NCBI GenBank assembly: GCA_013397845.1 | Contig: VZTG01001100.1 | Coordinates: forward strand, 372,001 to 436,000 | DNA from: Melanocharis versteri | Lineage: Eukaryota; Chordata; Aves; Passeriformes; Melanocharitidae | DNA length: 64,000 bases | Reading direction: 5' to 3' | In this document: positions 58,611-64,000 of the stretch, piece after piece | Numbering within the stretch: position 1 is the first letter of the stretch | How the letters are laid out: each line of letters opens with the position of its first letter | The notes under the pieces: generated by a model | Database searches by the model: none | Seen by the model: only the letters and a program-made list of their open reading frames with translations | What the model was told of the DNA's origin: nothing | Position numbers and translations under genes: made by a program

Positions 58611-59809
58611 GCATTTGCTGTGAGTGAAGTGGAATTTTTAAGATAGCAGGTGTGCACAGTGTATGCTCAGGTTCAAGAGCTGAAAATGTTGGCAGTTGTG
58701 GTGTGTTACACCTATTAGATGCAGAACAGCAAGGTGTGTGTTGTTGTTTTGAAGAAGATTTCAGTTCAAATTGCTGCATGGTTTTTAAGATGCTAACAAT
58801 TGAAAAAGCTCTCAATTGCTGATATTAGAGGTGACATGTTAACGTAGCAGTTTATTCAGGATGTGGAGTGTGTGCATCCGTTTTAGTTACATTACAGCAA
58901 TGTAGAAAATATTTGAGTCAAAATCTGTTGCTTTCTAAACGCTTTGAATCTTTTGCTTGGGGCAAATTCCCCTCCCTCATCCCTGCCCCATTATCTGGGC
59001 CTGTGTTGTCTTTGAAGTGCTACTATGTAACTGTTCTAAGTTTTTCAGTATTCTATGCTGAAGGAGTTTGAGAGAAAAATACATTGGTGTCTGAGCATGA
59101 CAGTTTTTCCGGCCATGCTTCTGGAGTATCTTAACAGGGTGTTTTAATCTCCCTCAACACATAAAGCTTTTATTTTATGTCAGAGTCAGATAGAAGTGAG
59201 CTAATTCAAAGCAAAACCTGAATAACATCTCTAAGAATTATAGCAAGGCCATGTCTACCTGTAATTAGTCTTTTCTTCTTAACCAGGTGGTGAAAGTATT
59301 TTCTGCTGACAGAGGGGATTTTGGTTTATTTGTTTAGCAATGCTTGTAAATTATGTGTGACTTAATGTAATTCACCTGACCATAAGTGTGATGGCTGGGT
59401 TAAGTCATTACTAGAAATGTAATTATTGGCTGATCTCCCACCCCTCCACCAAACAAAGAGTAAGGATGGACCACCAAAACATGATTCTTTTCCACTTACT
59501 ATGTTGTGTAATTACTGTATTTTGCAAAGTGGCTGTTAAATGCTGTCATGCTCGTCCCATGGTATTTATTGCAGAACATTCAGCTGCAGGGCAGGAGACA
59601 GCTCTGCAAGTCAGCTTTGCTGCCTGGGCTTGATGGGGAGGTCTCTTTCCCTCAGACTACCAGGTGCTGAGTCTCTTCAGAGACTTAGGTTTCGGCATAC
59701 TCACCCCCACGATCTTTCTCATAAATCAGTCAGTAAGTCAAAATGCAGATTGGTTGGCATTTTTTCGGTTTCAGAGAGACATAAAATGAGAGCACTCAAT
59801 GCCAAATGA

Positions 59810-59834
59810 ATTCTAATGGAATAACCATTAGAAT
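59810..59834 (+). repeat. Perfect 10-bp inverted repeat, 5-nt loop
   Basis: ATTCTAATGG, loop AATAA, CCATTAGAAT. It is followed by a direct repeat ATCAGTAACC x2 (59,833-59,852). Confidence 0.85.
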
Positions 59835-61776
59835 CAGTAACCATCAGTAACCACTCCTGCAAGGATGGCGAGAGTTCATTCAAAGCGTAGAAAGACACGT
59901 GGATTTCATGAGGGGAATGAGGGTTGCAGAGTTGCATGATTTCATGAAGTACAAGTACAATATAATAAGGCCATAGAAGATCTGGATGCTTGTTTTCTAT
60001 TAAACATTTCTATTTTACTAAGCTGTACTTGTTCTTGAAGAAACTATTCATATTGAATAATCTGGGCAAATTGCTAATACGTTTGTTGTTACAGTGAGCC
60101 TTAGTGCTGTGTTTATCCCAAAATGAGCTATTTTCTCAGTATTCTGCAACAATTTACTGTTGTGGGAAGCAACTGTAGCAATGTCATAAGTAAATACTTA
60201 TGTTTGATGTTGCTATTCTGGAAAATCAAAACAATTTTTAACCTCTAAGGGCTAAAATCTGTATTCACATTGTGAAGAAGCTTTCCTCCTTTAAGGTTAA
60301 GGAAAGGGCTTTATATATTTAAAGGACAGCACTCCTTTCCATCATATATTCCCTTGAAAACTGGGGGCACACAGTGGCTTCATCCTGCCTTCCTGCATGT
60401 TAACAAAGTGAGTTATAAAATGTAAATGACCCTATATTTCCTGTTCACTGGCACTTAGACTAGCATAAATAGCCTCACAATAACCTTTAGTCTTAATAGC
60501 TTTCATGAAAAAAGATTTAAATATTTAACCTCGTTCACAGTTAATTTCAGAATTTTGGAGATCCGTCTGTCTTGAAGGGTGGGGTATTTGTCATGTTTGT
60601 GTTTTCAAAGAAAAACCCTAAAATACCTTCAATTTCTAAGAGCTGTGAAATAATTTTTTACCTTACAGAGGAAAGTGCAATTAAAGTGGAGATGGATTTC
60701 CTGAATAAGCTATAGAATTTAAAAGGTAATATTCAACTTTCATCTAGTTTCCCTAATAAAAGGCACAGCCATGCAAGCTAGGAGTCTCTTGAAAATCCTT
60801 ATCCAGGAGAATTCAATTACCATTTGCACTAACTGCAGATATATCATGCTCTTACTTGGTTGCTTTATCTTTTATGATAAGCTTGTAATCAAGAAAGAAC
60901 TTATTAAATTCAAAAGAGGTAAGTGCATAAAATCCACTAAAAAAGAGGCTTTCCGATTCTTTTTTAAGATGGATGTGTCATCTAGTGCATGTTCGAAACT
61001 TTCACAGAAATAATTTTCACTTAAGTGGTATAAAATTGTAGATTAAGCTTAAATAATTTCGTTTTGATTGTGTGTGTTCATGCAAATAGAGACATTTAGT
61101 CATGACTTACTGATGAAGTTTTCAAACCTTTGAGTTTCAAGCCTACTTGAAAATCCTGAGGAAAAGTACTTCATTTATGAGAAAGGAACTATTTTTTGCC
61201 CTTCCAGCAATTTGGACCTCTGGATTCTCCTCAGTCAGCAACTACACAGCCCTGGATGGTATTTTTCATTGATTCTCCTTCATACCAAACTTGCAAATTA
61301 CAGCAATTATGGGCTTGTGGCAGCAGTACTGGCCAGGCTGGGGAGGGAAGTTTTCCATACTGAGGCTTCAACCCAGCTTTTTTTAAGATTTTCCCTTCAC
61401 AGTAAAGTAGAAGTTGCTATTACAGCTTCTCAAACCTGCTTTTCCTTCAGAGAAATGTTTTAATGTCTTCCAGGGGAGAAAAAAAATGGTTAGTAGCACA
61501 CAAGGATTGCTGTCCACTGGGGAGTCTGGAGGCACTCCACACTTCACTTGAAGTTTCTTCTTGTTGCGCAAAAAAAGGTGATTCCTTCAACTGTCTCTGA
61601 GATGGCTCCTGAAGTAATAATTTACAGCTCCACTGCTGAGATAGCAGTCGTGCTGCCATTGCTTTAGGATAGGGAGGGAGTTGTGGTAAATACAGTTTCA
61701 CAACACTCCAGTCCTTGTTGGCTCCTCTCTTGGCTCCTGGGCTGCACTGTGGAAGATGTGCATTCTACATTTATCA

Positions 61777-61799
61777 CCTCATCATCATCATCATCATCT
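61777..61799 (+). repeat. ATC trinucleotide repeat
   Basis: About seven TCA/ATC units, intergenic. Confidence 0.85.
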
Positions 61800-62082
61800 T
61801 TTTGTGATTACCTAATCTCATTCAGGAATTCTGTGTGGCCTCTGAGCATTCCTAAGACCTGGTTAGTCTCCCTGTTTTGTAACCTGTAAGGGTTTGGCTG
61901 CAGGATTGAGGGTCAGTCTGTGCCCTCTGGCCTCAGTTCCAGCTATTCTTGGGCACATCTTACTTTTGTAACTGGTGTTTTAGGTGCTGAACATTAGCAG
62001 TAGGGATTTTACAATTATGTTTGGCATTCAGGGTATGTTCCCATCCACCCCTCCACCAATCCTATCTCAGCCACCACAACTT

Positions 62083-62137
62083 ATCCAAAAAAACCCACAA
62101 AAAACCAAAACAAAAACAGAAAAAAGAAAATGGAAAA
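62083..62137 (+). repeat. A/C-rich low-complexity tract
   Basis: A runs separated by CC and CAC (aaaaaacccacaaaaaacc and onward to a purine-rich end). Confidence 0.75.
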
Positions 62138-62243
62138 ACTGATTTCATTTTCACTGGAAGAGGAGTATTCTTACAGAACCTGCTTTCATGCATCCAAAAT
62201 GGAGAGTCAGTCTGTGTTGAATTTACAGCAAACCTACAGGCTT

Positions 62244-62271
62244 AGGAATGAGGACAAATGTCCTCATTCCT
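62244..62271 (+). repeat. Perfect 12-bp inverted repeat, 4-nt loop
   Basis: AGGAATGAGGAC, loop AAAT, GTCCTCATTCCT. This is the strongest short hairpin seen in the window and lies in intergenic sequence. No T run follows it. Confidence 0.92.
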
Positions 62272-63424
62272 CATAAACAAAACACATGGCCCTGCTTTGA
62301 ATGGTCAATCTGGATGTTATGTCATCATTCCAGCTTCTTGATTGCTTGCCAGCAGGCCTATAATATAAATTTGTGTATTTTTAGATCCCAGTCCTTACAA
62401 TTTACTATGTACATGTAAGTCTTTGCTGAGCAGAACACAGGATGGCAGTTCCCAGTGCTTCACATACAGTAGGTAATAGATGATTTAGTTCACATATGTG
62501 ACTTGCAAATTTCCACTGGTGTTGCACATCTTTCTTGAAAAAGTCAGCTTTAGTAATGCTTCCTAATTGAGAATAGCTTCAGACTACTGACCTGGAGTTG
62601 AAATACAAATGAGATCAGCAGCACCAGGGAATGCTTTTAAAACCAAATACTCTCCCTCACGAAAATATCCTTCACGAACCCTAAGTGGCAGTGCAGAGCT
62701 TCACAGAGACAGAGAACAACGGGAGATGAGGGGAATGTCCTCACCCTGTGGCCCAGTATCTTAAACATACTGGGAGTTGTAGGATCACCTGTATCTGTCT
62801 TTTAGATCCAGGGGGTAATAAAATGCATGTTATTAAGAACTTTCTAGCCAGTCTAGATACGTCTGCTAACTGAGTTGAACAGCAAGATAATAAGTCCTCA
62901 GTTTAATTTTCTGTGTTATGCTGCATCACAGGCTGCCACTGACTTCAGACACCAGTTAGTTATCTGAACAAAAAAAACCCCAGGAAAACAAACGAACCCA
63001 AAAATAACTCTTTTGAGAGAATACAATTGTCAACATCTAGGTGAGTTGAGATAGATGCCCTCTCAACTGGGGCAACACTAATCAATGTGCAAGCATCGCC
63101 ATAGTAGTGCTAATCACATAAATACAAGCTTAAAGTCTTGCAGACAAGCTTGAAGTGATTACACTTTGGAGGTGGATTTCACCAGATCAGAATAAGGAAA
63201 ATTGTCTTCTTGGTTTCCATTCTGGGACTCTCTGTAACTGAGGATTTGCAGGACATTCTCGTACTGCTGTGGCAGCTGGAGAGTGACTCACTCCTCAGCC
63301 AGAGTTTTTCTTGCCCATTAGGAGATTGTTCCACAAAGATGTCTTTCACAGTTGACTAACAGTACCTGAATAAAAACTGTTAGTTGCTTCCAATTAAAAC
63401 TCCTCTATCTGAACTTCAGAGCCT

Positions 63425-63515
63425 TCCTGAATCTCAAGTTTGGTGAGCAGGGGTTGGACTATACGATCTTAAGTGGTCTCTTCCAACCCAAACAATTTCA
63501 TGACTCTGTGAATCC
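63425..63515 (+). mobile_element. CR1 3' tail, sense
   Basis: 'gagcaggggttggactatac', 'gatcttaagtggtctcttcc', 'aacccaaacaatttcatgac' and 'tctgtgaat' follow the canonical CR1 3' end. About 90 nt remain, 5'-truncated. Confidence 0.8.
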
Positions 63516-64000
63516 TGTAGATCTACTAACAGGCTTTAGTGCCTATATGATTAAATGCTCTGCAGTTTCAAAGAAATTTTTCATAAATGGCAAATAACTG
63601 TGAAGTTTCAAGGGCTAACACAAGCTGCTCCTGCAGGTAGCAGCAGTGTCACTGGAATTCTCATTTTTTCTGAAAGTTTTGGTGTGATTTTTGATCTGTT
63701 TGTGTAAATTAAGACATCAGCTGCTCATTAGTCCATAGCTCAGGAGACTCTTCCTTAGAACCTCTGGTGTTTTTTGCTTCATGCCTGCAAGATGTACAGT
63801 TTCCAGCATTAAAATAAGTTTAAAAAAGGAATATTAAATTCACCTGCATGCTGGTTTCTGACCTAATAACTGCTACTCTGGAGTGAAATATCTTGCATTG
63901 TCCAAAATTATTCTGCAATAATTAAAGGTTTGCAAAGCATCCCTGAAAAAAAATGTGTATTAATACAAGAGAAGGAGTGGAGCCTTCAGCAGGAGGTTGC
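63516..64000 (+). other. Window end, unassigned
   Basis: About 485 nt of AT-rich intergenic sequence; nothing recognised. Confidence 0.6.

Larger units (their letters stand above)
58611..63420 (+). other. Intergenic sequence downstream of RTTN
   Basis: About 4.8 kb without a supportable gene. It contains two perfect hairpins (59,810 and 62,244), an ATC repeat and an A/C-rich tract. In mammals the next gene past the RTTN 3' end is, from memory, CD226; I found no signal-peptide or immunoglobulin-like exon here. Confidence 0.6.

Noticed and set aside
58611..64000. First exon of the neighbouring gene (CD226 expected by mammalian synteny)
   Set aside because: No ATG-led signal peptide with a donor, and no immunoglobulin-like exon, could be found.
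1..64000. tRNA, rRNA, snoRNA or CRISPR features
   Set aside because: By eye I saw no cloverleaf with A/B boxes, no paired C/D or H/ACA boxes and no regularly spaced direct repeats. A covariance-model scan was not possible here.

Overview
This is vertebrate, most likely avian, nuclear DNA. It is AT-rich and intron-dominated, and its interspersed repeats are mainly CR1 LINE fragments of the kind that fill bird genomes. There is no prokaryotic gene organisation; the many short ORFs are chance frames.

Nearly all of the window (1 to about 58,610) is the 3' part of one plus-strand gene that I identify as RTTN (rotatin), a large armadillo/HEAT-like protein of centrioles and ciliary basal bodies. 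I placed 35 coding exons. All 34 introns have GT-AG ends, every exon-exon phase agrees, and the joined exons give an uninterrupted 1,563-codon frame ending in TAA at 58224-58226. The first exon is cut by the window edge. From memory, human rotatin is about 2,226 residues in 49 exons, so this would be roughly the C-terminal 70 percent (equivalent to about exons 15-49); the N-terminal domain and promoter lie upstream of base 1. The 3' UTR ends shortly after an AATAAA at 58585.

Layout: 1-20,900 is relatively exon-dense (18 exons). From 20,900 to 33,400 there are large introns with only two small exons, an antisense CR1 and a probable solo LTR (25,301-26,191). From 33,400 to 38,000 there are six exons, beginning with the rest of a Ser/Thr/Pro-rich linker. 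From 38,000 to 49,100 there are long introns, a tail-to-tail CR1 pair (43,000-44,830) and an unexplained 112-codon open frame (44,916-45,251). From 49,100 to 58,226 lie the last seven exons, which encode the best-conserved C-terminal helical block. From 58,610 to 64,000 is intergenic sequence with one CR1 tail and no exon I can support.

I see no clearly new biological system. The points most worth checking are the open frame beside exon 28, the inverted CR1 pair, the probable LTR, a tandem donor at exon 32, a NAGNAG acceptor at exon 13, a stop-introducing decoy acceptor before exon 15, and several perfect short hairpins.
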